Below, in pieces: positions 46,520-55,584 of a stretch of DNA of 64,000 nucleotides (within the stretch, counting starts at the first letter, position 1; every line of letters begins with the position of its first letter). The stretch lies in contig NZ_CWGJ01000001.1 in the NCBI RefSeq assembly GCF_900000175.1, forward strand, positions 62,001 through 126,000, written 5' to 3'. The DNA comes from Estrella lausannensis. Its GTDB lineage: Bacteria; Chlamydiota; Chlamydiia; Chlamydiales; Criblamydiaceae. The notes beneath the pieces were generated by a model. It worked only from the letters and a program-made list of their open reading frames with translations. It was not told the DNA's origin and did no database searches. The position numbers were made by a program, and so were the translations under genes.

Positions 46520-47905
46520 GTGCACATCAAAATTTCCAAGGGTCTCGACATCCCTATCAAAGGAAAACCCTCCGGAACCCTGAAGAGCCTAACACCGACA
46601 GGCCAGAGCTCCAACTCACTGGAAATAAAAAAAATTGCCCTCGATCTGAGCGTGTTTGAAGACGTGCGCTTCCATGCGCTGAAAAAAGTGGGCGATGAAG
46701 TGCGGATCGGTGAAGCGATCGCCCAAGATAAAGCCGCTCCCGCAAGAGTTTTCGTTTCTCCGGCAGGCGGGATCATCTCGGAAATACGCCGCGGTGAAAA
46801 GAGGCGCATTCTTTACGTGGTCATCGATGTTGCGGCAAAAGAAGAAAGAATTGAAAAGCAACCGCTCAAACTCGAGACAGCCAGCCGGGAAGAGATCCTG
46901 GAAAGAATTACCGAACTCGGCATCATGCCACGCATCAGGCAGCGTCCCTTTGATGTTCTGGCCAATCCGACCAAAAAACCGGATGCCATTTTCGTGCGTG
47001 CAGTCGAATCCGCCCCTTTCACACCCTCGGCTGAAATGCAGATCCACGGCAAAGAGCAAGACTTTCAGAAGGGCCTCGAGGCGCTGACAAAACTGACCGA
47101 CGGCAAAGTGCACCTTGTCTACCGTCATGACACAAGTGAAAGGGCGTTTCTCGAAGCGAAAGGAGTGGAGCGGCATACGGTGGAAGGGCCACATCCCATC
47201 GGACTCGCTTCCGTACACATCCATCACATCGCCCCAATCGGCTCCTCCGAAAAAGTTCTCTGGGTACTTTCAGCTCATGACGCAGTCATGATAGGCGCCG
47301 CGGTGCAACGAGGAGTCTATGAAATTGAAAGAGTTGTAAGCGTGGCCGGACCGGGCATCATCGATGGGCAATCGGGCTACTACAAAGCGCGGGAAGGACT
47401 CCCCATCAATGTGCTTACAGCAGGGCGCCTCCCTAAAAAAGAGATGCGTCTGATCAGCGGCGATCCGCTTATGGGAAACCGCGTCGGTATCGAAGACTTT
47501 CTGGGATTTTACGCGTTCACCTTCACAGCGATTCCAGAACCCACTAAAAGGGAGTTTCTCCATTTCTTTCGCCTGGGTTCTAAAAAGTTCTCCTTCAGCG
47601 GCGCCTATCTCTCCGGACTCTTTAATTTGGGCAAAGAATACGATTTCACCACCAGCCAGCATGGTGAAAAGAGAGCGTTTATCGACCCCACCCTTTATGA
47701 TGAGGTCCAACCATTGCCGGTACCGACGATGCCTCTCGTAAAAGCGATTATGGCTGATGATTTAGACCTTGCCGAAGAGCTGGGGCTGCTCACCGTAGCA
47801 GCTGAGGACTTCTCCCTCCCTTCCTTTGTCTGTCCATCCAAAATAGAGATGGTAGGCATCGTGAAGCAAGGGCTCAAAAATCACGCTCAGGAACTGCTCG
47901 GCTAG
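46520..47905 (+). CDS. nqrA: Na+-translocating NADH:quinone reductase subunit A
   Basis: This is the cytosolic subunit of the sodium-pumping NADH dehydrogenase of chlamydiae, 461 residues. The start is GTG at 46520 with a strong ribosome site (AACAGGAGTTCATCGTG). The N-terminus ISKGLDIPIKGKP and the barrel-sandwich hybrid region (GEAIAQDKAAPARVFVSPAGGIISEI) are typical. Further blocks include VSVAGPGIIDG and SGDPLMGNRVG. Standing apart from the other nqr genes is normal for chlamydiae, where nqrA lies with hemB and greA. Confidence 0.96.
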   Translation: MHIKISKGLDIPIKGKPSGTLKSLTPTGQSSNSLEIKKIALDLSVFEDVRFHALKKVGDEVRIGEAIAQDKAAPARVFVSPAGGIISEIRRGEKRRILYVVIDVAAKEERIEKQPLKLETASREEILERITELGIMPRIRQRPFDVLANPTKKPDAIFVRAVESAPFTPSAEMQIHGKEQDFQKGLEALTKLTDGKVHLVYRHDTSERAFLEAKGVERHTVEGPHPIGLASVHIHHIAPIGSSEKVLWVLSAHDAVMIGAAVQRGVYEIERVVSVAGPGIIDGQSGYYKAREGLPINVLTAGRLPKKEMRLISGDPLMGNRVGIEDFLGFYAFTFTAIPEPTKREFLHFFRLGSKKFSFSGAYLSGLFNLGKEYDFTTSQHGEKRAFIDPTLYDEVQPLPVPTMPLVKAIMADDLDLAEELGLLTVAAEDFSLPSFVCPSKIEMVGIVKQGLKNHAQELLG

Positions 47906-48153
47906 AGACACTCTATATACCGAAAGCTTCGGATGGGAAGAAGCCTACCCTTGATTTTCTTCCCACTCCTCTTTATCCTCCCCTATTAAACCGAAAGCAT
48001 CTCTAAATTTGGGCTTACTCAAAGTCCAATTTTGAGAAACTTTGGGTACACCCCATGCCACTCATCGAAAACAACCAGTGGTATAGGGCACCTGTTGCGT
48101 TACTTTTGCTACCCTTATCCAAGAGCCTGTTCACCCTAAGACGCTGACGTTTC
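47906..48153. repeat. nqrA-yjbH spacer with palindromic repeats
   Basis: A lone left end (TATATACCGAAAGCTTC, 47915-47931) lies just after nqrA. A nearly complete short copy spans 47986-48050, with left arm AAACCGAAAGCATCTCTAAA and right arm CCAATTTTGAGAAACTTTGG then GTA. The remaining 100 bp before the next gene show no clear promoter. Confidence 0.55.
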
Positions 48154-50337
48154 ATGGCAAGAACCTATCACAGCAAATGCGTGCATTACTTTAAGGGTTC
48201 ACTCTCATCGGCTCTTTTTATTTTTTTTCTCACGCTCTTTTCCACATGGAACCAAAAAAATTTCGCGGATGCCGACTTGCTGTTTGACGATCTGGCCATC
48301 GTCGATTACTGGAACAGGAAGGTCAACCAAACCTTTCCGGTCCACTACAACGCACTCCTGGAGGGCGGTTTATTCACCATGCCGACAGCACGGGTGGGAG
48401 ACGATGGCGAAATGGCGCTCGGCTACGCCTGGCTTGATCCCTACTGCATCTATAGCGCGAGAGCCATGATCCACCCCAACGTGGAAATCACCATGAACTA
48501 CCGGGTATTCAGAGGGATCGAGGACCCTGTGCTGAGCCCTTTTGGGTTCGGAGACCTCTCCGATAAGGGAGCCAACGTCAAATTTGCCATCCTTAAAGCG
48601 GAAGACTCCGGATATGAACTACCGGGGATTGCCATCGGCTTCCAAGATTTTTTAGGAACCAGGGCCTTTAAAAGCCGCTACCTCGTCTTCACGAAAGTTT
48701 TCATGGAACAGGCCATCGAGCTCACTTTCGGGATTGGTCAGTGGCGCATCCGAGGGCTTTTCGGAGGAATTTCATGGATGCCTTTTCGCTCATGCGATAT
48801 GCCCCTCCAGCTCAATTCGCTCATTCTGTCGGCCGAATGGGACGCCACTCCCTATGAAAGCAAAAAAATCGAACCGCATCCGGATGGGCGTGTGAAAAAA
48901 AGCCCCATCAATTGGGGTGTTAAATGGCGCCTCTACGATATGGTCGACCTCTCCATGAGCTATATCCGCGGCGATGCTCTTGCCTTCCAGGCCTCTTGCT
49001 ACTACAACCTTGGACACACCAAAGGCTTTGTTCCCAAAATCGAAGACCCGATACCTTACCAGGCGCCGGCTATCCGAGAACCCCTTGGCCCCTTGAGGCC
49101 GACGGGCATCTTTGCCGCGGAAATCGCATCGGCATTTCAAAACCACGGCTTCAACACGCTCAGCATCCGCGTGGAGCGTGGTCCCTGCAAAGAGAAAATT
49201 TTAAGAATCGAGGCCATCAATGAGTCTTGGAGGCTGGAACCCGACGCCAGATTGAGACTTGCCCATCTTCTCGGCGCATTGGCCCCTTCTGATTTCGATA
49301 GAGCAGTGGTCGTCATCAGTGACGACCTGATGGCTGTGCACGAATACTACTTCTACCTCCCCTACGTGCGGAGCTATGTAGCAAAAGAAATGGGATTTAT
49401 AGAGCTCAGCATCGCAACCCCCCTTAAGGAAGTCTCACCGCCCTGCTTCGGACAGACAATCTACCAGAAAAAACGCGATCTGTTCGATGCCTTTCTCCTC
49501 CCCGATTTTCACTCCTTTTTCGGAAGCGCCCGGGGTAAATTTAAATACTCTCTGGGCGTTGCCCTTGCCCTGGACGGATTCTTAGAAGGCGATATCCATT
49601 ACTCTTGCGTGCTGACACATCGCCTCTTTGCCGACTTGGAAGACATTCAAGATGTCGACCGGCTCAATCCCTCGCAAATCATCAACGTAAGAAGCGATAT
49701 CATCAGCTACTTCAAGCAGGGAGGGCTGCAGCTTGAAGAGCTCTACCTCAATAAAGTATGGAACATGGGCCGGGGATTTTATTTTGAAGGAGCCGTGGGC
49801 TATTTTGACCGGATGTATGGGGGTCTATTTGGAGAGGTGCTCTACTACCCTGTCGGCAGCGCTTTTGCCATCGGATTGGAAGGCTCGGTCGTCAAACGAA
49901 GGACAACGAGCGGAATCGGCTTCAGCGACAAAATTCGCAAACTGCACGGCTTCACCCCTGAATATGTTCCCTTCTTAGGCACGCAAGGATTTGTAAACCT
50001 CTATTACGACTGGGCCGAGACCCAGCTGCAGTTCGGGATCAAAGCCGGAAGATTTCTGGCAAAAGATCTCGGTATCCGCTACGAAGTCTCGCGCTATTTC
50101 GACAGCGGGTTAAGGCTCACTCTTTGGTACACAAGAACCAACGGCCATGACAAAATCAACGGAGAGACCTACTACGACAAAGGGGTCATGATCTCCATGC
50201 CCCTCGATATTTTCTATACCCACTCTTCCAGGAAGCGCTTCTCCTATGGAATGTCCGCCTGGCTCCGCGACGTCGGACAGTTCGTCACCCTCAAGGAGGG
50301 CCTGTACGAACGTATTAACGACCTAAGACAAAATTAA
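48154..50337 (+). CDS. YjbH-family outer-membrane protein (DUF940)
   Basis: This is a 727-residue exported beta-barrel-type protein of the YjbH group, which in other bacteria is linked to exopolysaccharide production and export. A signal segment (about 15-35, SLSSALFIFFLTLFSTW) is followed by the family opening ALLEGGLFTMPTARVGDDGEMALGYA. Next come IHPNVEITMNYRVFRG, GIAIGFQDFLGTRAFKSRYLVFTK, an SAEWD block and, towards the end, alternating aromatic strands. There is no clear ribosome site. The partner genes yjbEFG are not nearby. It converges on hemB with a repeat arm between them. Confidence 0.82.
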   Translation: MARTYHSKCVHYFKGSLSSALFIFFLTLFSTWNQKNFADADLLFDDLAIVDYWNRKVNQTFPVHYNALLEGGLFTMPTARVGDDGEMALGYAWLDPYCIYSARAMIHPNVEITMNYRVFRGIEDPVLSPFGFGDLSDKGANVKFAILKAEDSGYELPGIAIGFQDFLGTRAFKSRYLVFTKVFMEQAIELTFGIGQWRIRGLFGGISWMPFRSCDMPLQLNSLILSAEWDATPYESKKIEPHPDGRVKKSPINWGVKWRLYDMVDLSMSYIRGDALAFQASCYYNLGHTKGFVPKIEDPIPYQAPAIREPLGPLRPTGIFAAEIASAFQNHGFNTLSIRVERGPCKEKILRIEAINESWRLEPDARLRLAHLLGALAPSDFDRAVVVISDDLMAVHEYYFYLPYVRSYVAKEMGFIELSIATPLKEVSPPCFGQTIYQKKRDLFDAFLLPDFHSFFGSARGKFKYSLGVALALDGFLEGDIHYSCVLTHRLFADLEDIQDVDRLNPSQIINVRSDIISYFKQGGLQLEELYLNKVWNMGRGFYFEGAVGYFDRMYGGLFGEVLYYPVGSAFAIGLEGSVVKRRTTSGIGFSDKIRKLHGFTPEYVPFLGTQGFVNLYYDWAETQLQFGIKAGRFLAKDLGIRYEVSRYFDSGLRLTLWYTRTNGHDKINGETYYDKGVMISMPLDIFYTHSSRKRFSYGMSAWLRDVGQFVTLKEGLYERINDLRQN

Positions 50338-50350
50338 GATGCCTCGATGC

Positions 50351-50376
50351 CAAATTTTGAGACGCTTTCGGTATAC
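50351..50376. repeat. Single repeat arm between converging genes
   Basis: CCAAATTTTGAGACGCTTTC followed by GGTATA is the right end of the CCGAAAG family, placed in the 50-bp gap between yjbH-like and hemB stops. No left arm is close by. Confidence 0.6.
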
Positions 50377-50388
50377 ATTCGTCACACC

Positions 50389-51414
50389 CTACTGGATCAG
50401 GGGTAAAACACGCTTGGCGGCATAGGTCAAAATGAAATCGGCTCCGGCTCTTTTGATGGAGGTGAGCGACTCTAAAAAGACGTCGTCGCCTTTGATCCAT
50501 CCCGCCCTTTCACCCGCGATCACCATGGCATACTCGCCGCTGACATGATAGGCTCCGACAGGCAGATGAGTCCTCTCCTTGATTTTGGCAATCACATCGA
50601 GATAGGGCAGCGCCGGCTTAACCAAAAGCATATCGGCACCCTCGGCCTCATCCAGCTCAGCCTCTCTCAAAGCCTCCCTGACATTGGCAGGGTTCATCTG
50701 ATACGTTTTTTTGTTACCGAAGCGTGGTTTTGAATCCAACGCATCGCGGAAGGGACCGTAGAAACTGGAGGCATACTTCGCTGTATAAGAAAGAATCGAT
50801 ACCTGCTCAAAGCCTTCTTGGTCCAAAGCCGATCGGATTGAGGCGACTCTTCCATCCATCATATCGCTTGGAGCCACCACATCCACACCGGCTCTTGCGG
50901 CAAGCAAGGACATTTCCGATAGAACTTCGACAGTTTCATCATTAACAATATCCCCGGACGCGTTGACGATTCCATCGTGACCATGATCTGTATAGGGATC
51001 GAGAGCGATATCGGCCATGACAAGGATTTCAGGGAATTCCTTTTTGATGGTGCGGATAGACTCTGCCAAGAGGTTATCCGGCCGCAGGGCTTCACTCCCC
51101 CGGCTGTCTTTCATCTCCTGCGCGACATACGCAAAGAGATCCACCGCTCGGATGCCAAGAGTGCAAAGCGCTTCAATCTCCCTTAGCGTATGATCGAGTG
51201 AGAGCCTGAAGATTCCCGGCATGCTGGTGATCTCATCTGTACGCCTGTCTCCGGGAGCTATAAAAAGAGGCACAATCAGATCTCTCGGATGAAGCCGCGT
51301 CTCCTGGACAAGGCCTCTTATGGCATCCGATCTTCTGAGCCTTCTTGGACGAGAAGGCATATCCAGTTTGTTCAAGGCTTGTGTTGATGCTGATTTGCTG
51401 AGTAATTGCGTCAT
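50389..51414 (-). CDS. hemB: Porphobilinogen synthase HemB
   Basis: This enzyme condenses two 5-aminolevulinates to porphobilinogen in haem synthesis. From ATG 51414 it has 341 residues. A ribosome site (CAAGGAGTTCAAGATG) supports that start, although the frame extends to 51465. Active-site lysines lie in LSYTAKYASSFYGPFRDA and MLLVKPALPYLDV. The metal segment reads IALDPYTDHGHDG, with aspartates where zinc enzymes have cysteines. This is therefore the Mg-type, Asp-rich variant. The adjacency to nqrA and greA matches the order in Chlamydia. Confidence 0.96.
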   Translation of the reverse strand: MTQLLSKSASTQALNKLDMPSRPRRLRRSDAIRGLVQETRLHPRDLIVPLFIAPGDRRTDEITSMPGIFRLSLDHTLREIEALCTLGIRAVDLFAYVAQEMKDSRGSEALRPDNLLAESIRTIKKEFPEILVMADIALDPYTDHGHDGIVNASGDIVNDETVEVLSEMSLLAARAGVDVVAPSDMMDGRVASIRSALDQEGFEQVSILSYTAKYASSFYGPFRDALDSKPRFGNKKTYQMNPANVREALREAELDEAEGADMLLVKPALPYLDVIAKIKERTHLPVGAYHVSGEYAMVIAGERAGWIKGDDVFLESLTSIKRAGADFILTYAAKRVLPLIQ

Positions 51415-51515
51415 CTTGAACTCCTTGCATTTGGCAAAAACACCATGCAAGAAAAGTCTAAACAAAACAATAAAAATTCATTCCTCAACCCCTTGGGAAT
51501 AGGATTTGGGAACTA

Positions 51516-51593
51516 CATCGAAAAAGTCTCAAAATGTGAGATTAGCAAAGAGAGAGCTCCTATACCAAATTTTGATAGGCTTTCGGTATAAAC
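51516..51593. repeat. Short palindromic repeat upstream of hemB
   Basis: The left arm ATCGAAAAAGTCTCAAAATG (degenerate) and right arm CCAAATTTTGATAGGCTTTC then GGTATA enclose a 78-bp copy between hemB and the reverse-strand gene ending at 51645. Confidence 0.6.
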
Positions 51594-51644
51594 GGTAAGT
51601 GAGCTAAGAGACCATCTGCTACAACTTCACCCGTTAATTCAGGG

Positions 51645-53213
51645 TCAATCGCGGTGGCTCAATTCTCCAACGAGATTGTCTTCGTGAATCGTTTCAAGCG
51701 CTACTTGATAAATCGCATTTCGATAAGCTCGACCAAGCCAAGCATTCTCCCTGCTAATACCGGGCGACCCTTCATCTAAAAACTTATTCACGAGCGACGC
51801 TTTGTAACTTTGCATCAAAAGCGCGAAACAGCCTCTTAGATGTTGCTCCACATCACGATCGTTTATATTCTTATCACGCAGGAATTTTTTAGCGATTTCC
51901 TGCAAGAGAGGTTGAAAGGTTTCCAGGGCGCAAGAGGGCGATTTATACCACTTCCACCTCGATAACGGAGACTCTTCGTCCACAAGCGGCTTTTCGGTTG
52001 TGCCCAAGGAGTAGTTAATTTTCAGCAAAAACATCCGAAGATCGTCTGTTGTGGTGTTTGCAGTCTTTTCGGCGAATTTCGGAATCTGAAGCAGGATTAT
52101 ACGGGCGGCGCGGTTAATAACTTTGGCCAGCGAGACATTAGAAAATCCAACAGAACATTTCTTGTTCAAAAGAGCTGGATGATTGGGATTAATCAGCGCT
52201 GTTGTTTCCAATCCTGCAACTCTCTTTAGGGATTTCGCTACAGCTTGGGTTTTAGGCAGCGTGTCATTTTCTGCAATTTGAGTCGTGTCGATATAACGAA
52301 TGTTAGCATGCCCTTCTAAAGATTCAGACCGATCTCCCCAAAGGAGCATGTGGTGCCCGACACTCCCTCCAGGCAACGCCCAGCCGAAGGGCAGCATAAA
52401 CCCTTCGTTGTTGAGTATATAACTCTTAATAATCTCTCGAAGCTTACGCTCCAGGTTTGGATAATACTCTGACTCGTCTGTCTTGATAACTCGGATATTA
52501 TCAAGATATTTCTCCGTTTCAATCTGAGACAAAAGTTTGATATATCCGGGAGCGAGAACCCGGGTCAGATAGTCGATGGTGTCTGAAAAAACAGCGATTT
52601 CCCCTGGATTGATCTCCTCTTTGAGTCTGTCTAATACCTGCCTGCCCTCGTTCGACTCCAAAAATGTAAGGAAGGAAATCTGGGTTAAAAATCGGTTGCC
52701 CCCTTCGTTTCGTGGAAAGAGTGCTGCATCCACACCCGCAAATTCGGGTTCAGCTCTCATTCTTGGCATTAAATTAAACCGCCGCTCTTCGGCAACAAGG
52801 GAAGAGTGCGCCAATTGTAGCTGCTGACGTCGAAGATTATGTCTCCCCGCCTGAGGGAGGGGAGTAGTTCCCAGGATCTCGTAAAGTTCGGTCATAGCAT
52901 TGACTATAATGTCGATTATATTCTTCAGACAGAATGAGCCGCTTTTCTCGTCTTGAAACACTCCTTTCTCTTGCTTCTCTTTGATCTCCTCGACCATATC
53001 CTTAATAAGGGTGATGGAAGACCCGAGCCGCCGTCGTTCAGTTTGGAGATCACTGATCTCGCGCGGTCTAAAAAGAGTGTTCAAAAGGCAAGATATCTTT
53101 TCACTCTGGTGCTGTTGCCTCGAATTGACAACCTCGTTATCCTCAAAGACGCCTCCGCCTGCTAAACCGGATCGTGCATAACAGCTTTTGAACGGGCTGC
53201 TAAGTGATTGCAT
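51645..53213 (-). CDS. Hypothetical protein, possible effector
   Basis: This is a soluble, mainly helical 522-residue protein that I do not recognise. There is no signal peptide. A central block near residues 270-310 reads FGWALPGGSVGHHMLLWGD, then NIRYIDTTQ. It recalls the Gly-rich GHAM-type segment I remember from large protein families of environmental chlamydiae, and could hold the histidine of a papain-like fold, but a matching cysteine is not evident. Arg/Gln-rich stretches (about 120-150) and a long helical C-terminus follow. It shares a divergent 90-bp spacer with the glycosyltransferase at 53304. Confidence 0.75.
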   Translation of the reverse strand: MQSLSSPFKSCYARSGLAGGGVFEDNEVVNSRQQHQSEKISCLLNTLFRPREISDLQTERRRLGSSITLIKDMVEEIKEKQEKGVFQDEKSGSFCLKNIIDIIVNAMTELYEILGTTPLPQAGRHNLRRQQLQLAHSSLVAEERRFNLMPRMRAEPEFAGVDAALFPRNEGGNRFLTQISFLTFLESNEGRQVLDRLKEEINPGEIAVFSDTIDYLTRVLAPGYIKLLSQIETEKYLDNIRVIKTDESEYYPNLERKLREIIKSYILNNEGFMLPFGWALPGGSVGHHMLLWGDRSESLEGHANIRYIDTTQIAENDTLPKTQAVAKSLKRVAGLETTALINPNHPALLNKKCSVGFSNVSLAKVINRAARIILLQIPKFAEKTANTTTDDLRMFLLKINYSLGTTEKPLVDEESPLSRWKWYKSPSCALETFQPLLQEIAKKFLRDKNINDRDVEQHLRGCFALLMQSYKASLVNKFLDEGSPGISRENAWLGRAYRNAIYQVALETIHEDNLVGELSHRD

Positions 53214-53303
53214 ATAACACCAAAAATTAATTTAAAGATCGATTATACAAAAAAATCATCTAAAACGAAATATTAAAATTAGGTATTCAACACTTTAAAA
53301 TCT

Positions 53304-54065
53304 ATGGAAAACTTAAAAAATATCAGTGTTACCATTTTAGTCAAAAATGGCGAAAGATATCTAACCGATGTTTTGGAGGCGACCAAGGATTTTGGGCAGG
53401 TCGTTGTCTACGACAACGGCTCTTTGGACAAATCCAAGGAGATCGCCGCGAGTTTTCCCAATGTACTCCTGCTGGAAGGTCCCTTTTTCGGATTCGGCCC
53501 CACACATAACCTAGTTTCTGAAAAAGCGGATCACGACTGGATATTTTCTCTCGATTGCGATGAGGTGATGCCGCGGGAGTTGGTTAAAGAGCTGGATAAC
53601 TTAGCCCTTGACAAAGACACTGTCTATGCGGTTTCAAGAAAAAACTATTTCCAGGGAAAATGGATCCGCTGGTGCGGCTGGCACCCCGATTTTCAATACC
53701 GCCTCTATCACCGGCAAAAAACGTCCTTCACCGAAGCGGCTGTTCACGAAAGCGTGAAGACCGAAGGCTTGAAAATCGTCCGCCTCCGCTCCTCTCTCAT
53801 ACACTACCCCTATCAGACTTACTCCGATTTTTTGCAGAAAATGCAGCATTATACGGAGCTATTTGCCAAAGAACGCATGGGAAAAGTCTCCAGCTCGAAA
53901 GGAAAAGCTCTCCGGCACGGCCTCTTCGCGTTTTTTAAAAGCTATGTCCTTAAAAGAGGTTTTTTAGGCGGGTTCCAAGGTTTTTATATTTCACTCTATA
54001 ACGCCGAAACAGCATTCTACAAGTATCTGAAACTGGAAGAGAAAAACCGGGAACTGCTTAAGTGA
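53304..54065 (+). CDS. Glycosyltransferase family 2 (LPS-core type)
   Basis: This is a GT-A-fold glycosyltransferase of 253 residues resembling WaaE/KdtX-type lipopolysaccharide core enzymes. It has ISVTILVKNGERYL at the nucleotide-binding start, VVVYDNGSLDKS, and IFSLDCDEVMP in the metal-binding DxD position. The helical C-terminal half has HYPYQTYSDFLQKMQHYTELFA and GGFQGFYIS, typical of this subgroup. There is no transmembrane segment. It is a single-gene unit ending in a convergent hairpin. The sugar and acceptor are unknown. Confidence 0.9.
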   Translation: MENLKNISVTILVKNGERYLTDVLEATKDFGQVVVYDNGSLDKSKEIAASFPNVLLLEGPFFGFGPTHNLVSEKADHDWIFSLDCDEVMPRELVKELDNLALDKDTVYAVSRKNYFQGKWIRWCGWHPDFQYRLYHRQKTSFTEAAVHESVKTEGLKIVRLRSSLIHYPYQTYSDFLQKMQHYTELFAKERMGKVSSSKGKALRHGLFAFFKSYVLKRGFLGGFQGFYISLYNAETAFYKYLKLEEKNRELLK

Positions 54066-54099
54066 CGATCTCAAGGCAGAGTGCCTGGAAGGTGATGCA

Positions 54100-54129
54100 T
54101 CAAGGCTCCCCTTTTCAGGGAAGCCTTGA
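54100..54129. terminator. Bidirectional hairpin between converging genes
   Basis: TCAAGGCTCCCC pairs with GGGAAGCCTTGA around TTTTCA (one mismatch) between stops at 54065 and 54152. There is no T-run, so efficiency is uncertain. Confidence 0.5.
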
Positions 54130-54151
54130 GCCAGTGTGAGTGAGGGCGGGC

Positions 54152-55261
54152 CTATTTTTTGATCGCCGTGATCTCGGTGCCGTAGGTTTGGGATCGGAAT
54201 GTAAAATAGACAGGCTTCGCGCCGAGCGAAGGAAAGTTGGTGTCATACAGCCCGTTAGTCACTTCATCTTTCTTACCATCATATTGCCGCTCAATAGACT
54301 CACTGCTTTTCAAAGGCCTCAAAAAGAGGTGAAATGGCAGCCTGGTGGCATTGTCAAGAGTCACCTCAAGACACATGCTGCTTTTGCATTTAGCCACTGC
54401 TCTCAACTTTCTCTTGGCAGGAACTTTGCTCAGCGCGCAGGGGAAAAGAAAGCTCGGATTGTCCGCACCAAATTTTCCGACTTGAATGCGGAAAATGTAG
54501 GGAATCTTATCCAGGCATTTCACCATCTGGGGCGGCACATCATGGAGCATAGCACCCAACCAATTACTATCTAAACGGGGGTTTTGCTCAAATTTCTTGA
54601 TCCATTGCTTATAATATTGCCCAGGCCTCACACTCACGCCACTATTGGCAACCTCGACGAACTGCTTCAGAATGGAGTCGGGAGCCTCTCCATGGAAATC
54701 ATCAGCCTGCAGCTCAAGTGGCGATTCTTCAAAAAATGCTGCTGTCTCGTCGCTCTCTTGGACAAGCGCCGAAAGCGGCAGAGCAGGAGAGGGTGATTCA
54801 ATATCTGCTGCGGCACCCACGGTGTCATCGGGAAGATAAAGATCAGAGCCTTCACTCTCTTCCGCATCATCTTTTTCTTCCACTGGTTGAGCCGAAGGGA
54901 TAGCGGCTGCCGACGCAGGATCGGTCACGGGCATTTGCAACGGAGCGGGCGGATAACGATGAACCGGAAAGGGCACTTGCACAGGCATCTGGCAAGGTTC
55001 GCCGTAGACAGGAACCCGGCACACCCGCCAGTTACCGTCATCACACCTGCAAAACTCCTCCCTCTCGCCGATGACAGGTCGAATCCACTGCATCAAAGGG
55101 GGATTGCTCCAACCAGGATACATCGGCATCGGCGGGGCCATGAAGTAGGGATTGGGTACAGGAATTTGGTTGTTGTATCCGGGCATTGGCGGTTGATTGT
55201 AGGGATATATTGGCACGCCACGACTAGCATAACCTGACGAGGAATAATCATTAGGTTCCAT
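54152..55261 (-). CDS. Proline-rich paralogue 1 (unknown function)
   Basis: This 369-residue protein has an N-terminal Pro/Tyr/Met-rich region (about 1-60 and 85-125, for example NPYFMAPPMPMYPGW). A short conserved insert (PVIGEREEFCRCDDGNW then VPVYGEP) and an acidic linker (about 125-190) follow. The conserved C-terminal domain (about 200-369) contains AMLHDVPPQMVKCLDKIPY, SFLFPC, MCLEVTL, FLFLRPLK-like HLFLRPLK and LYDTNFPSL. The same blocks occur in the gene at 55585, so this is a tandem duplicate. No signal peptide. Possibly a secreted host-binding protein. Confidence 0.8.
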   Translation of the reverse strand: MEPNDYSSSGYASRGVPIYPYNQPPMPGYNNQIPVPNPYFMAPPMPMYPGWSNPPLMQWIRPVIGEREEFCRCDDGNWRVCRVPVYGEPCQMPVQVPFPVHRYPPAPLQMPVTDPASAAAIPSAQPVEEKDDAEESEGSDLYLPDDTVGAAADIESPSPALPLSALVQESDETAAFFEESPLELQADDFHGEAPDSILKQFVEVANSGVSVRPGQYYKQWIKKFEQNPRLDSNWLGAMLHDVPPQMVKCLDKIPYIFRIQVGKFGADNPSFLFPCALSKVPAKRKLRAVAKCKSSMCLEVTLDNATRLPFHLFLRPLKSSESIERQYDGKKDEVTNGLYDTNFPSLGAKPVYFTFRSQTYGTEITAIKK

Positions 55262-55424
55262 AATTACCTATTTTGTTAAAAATTTTTCCACAGAGTTTAA
55301 CAAAAAACAGCAATTAAATAAACGCAAATTTATTTTACTACATAACACTAAATTTATAATTCATACTAAAACTGGCTGAACTTATTTTTTTAGCAAAGAA
55401 AAATCCTAGAGATCTAACGATCCT

Positions 55425-55513
55425 AACTCACCTAATATTAGAAATATAAAACTTCCTCCCTCTAGGAGAGATTACCCTTTACCAAAACCCAATTTGAGAC
55501 ACTTGCGGGATCA
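55425..55513. repeat. Partial composite repeat
   Basis: AACTCACCTAATATTAGAAA is a degenerate half of the GCAAGTC hairpin. It is followed about 45 bp later by the right end CCCAATTTGAGACACTTGCG. Spacing is as in the elements at 15716-15816 and 46219-46316. Confidence 0.5.
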
Positions 55514-55521
55514 GTGTTTGA

Positions 55522-55561
55522 CAAAAAAAACGCCCGAAAGGATCGAGATCCTAACGGGCGC
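55522..55561 (-). terminator. Rho-independent terminator of paralogue 2
   Basis: On the reverse strand CGCCCG pairs with CGGGCG, with a further inner AGGATC/GATCCT stem, followed by eight T (55523-55530). It lies 24 bp past the stop at 55585. Confidence 0.9.
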
Positions 55562-55584
55562 TATTAGTTTCCAGGGCAAAGAAC

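Larger units (their letters stand above)
55262..55584. other. Spacer between the proline-rich paralogues
   Basis: About 320 bp, strongly AT-rich. The promoter of paralogue 1 probably lies at 55270-55400. A partial composite repeat spans 55425-55513 and the terminator of paralogue 2 is at 55522-55561. Confidence 0.6.
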
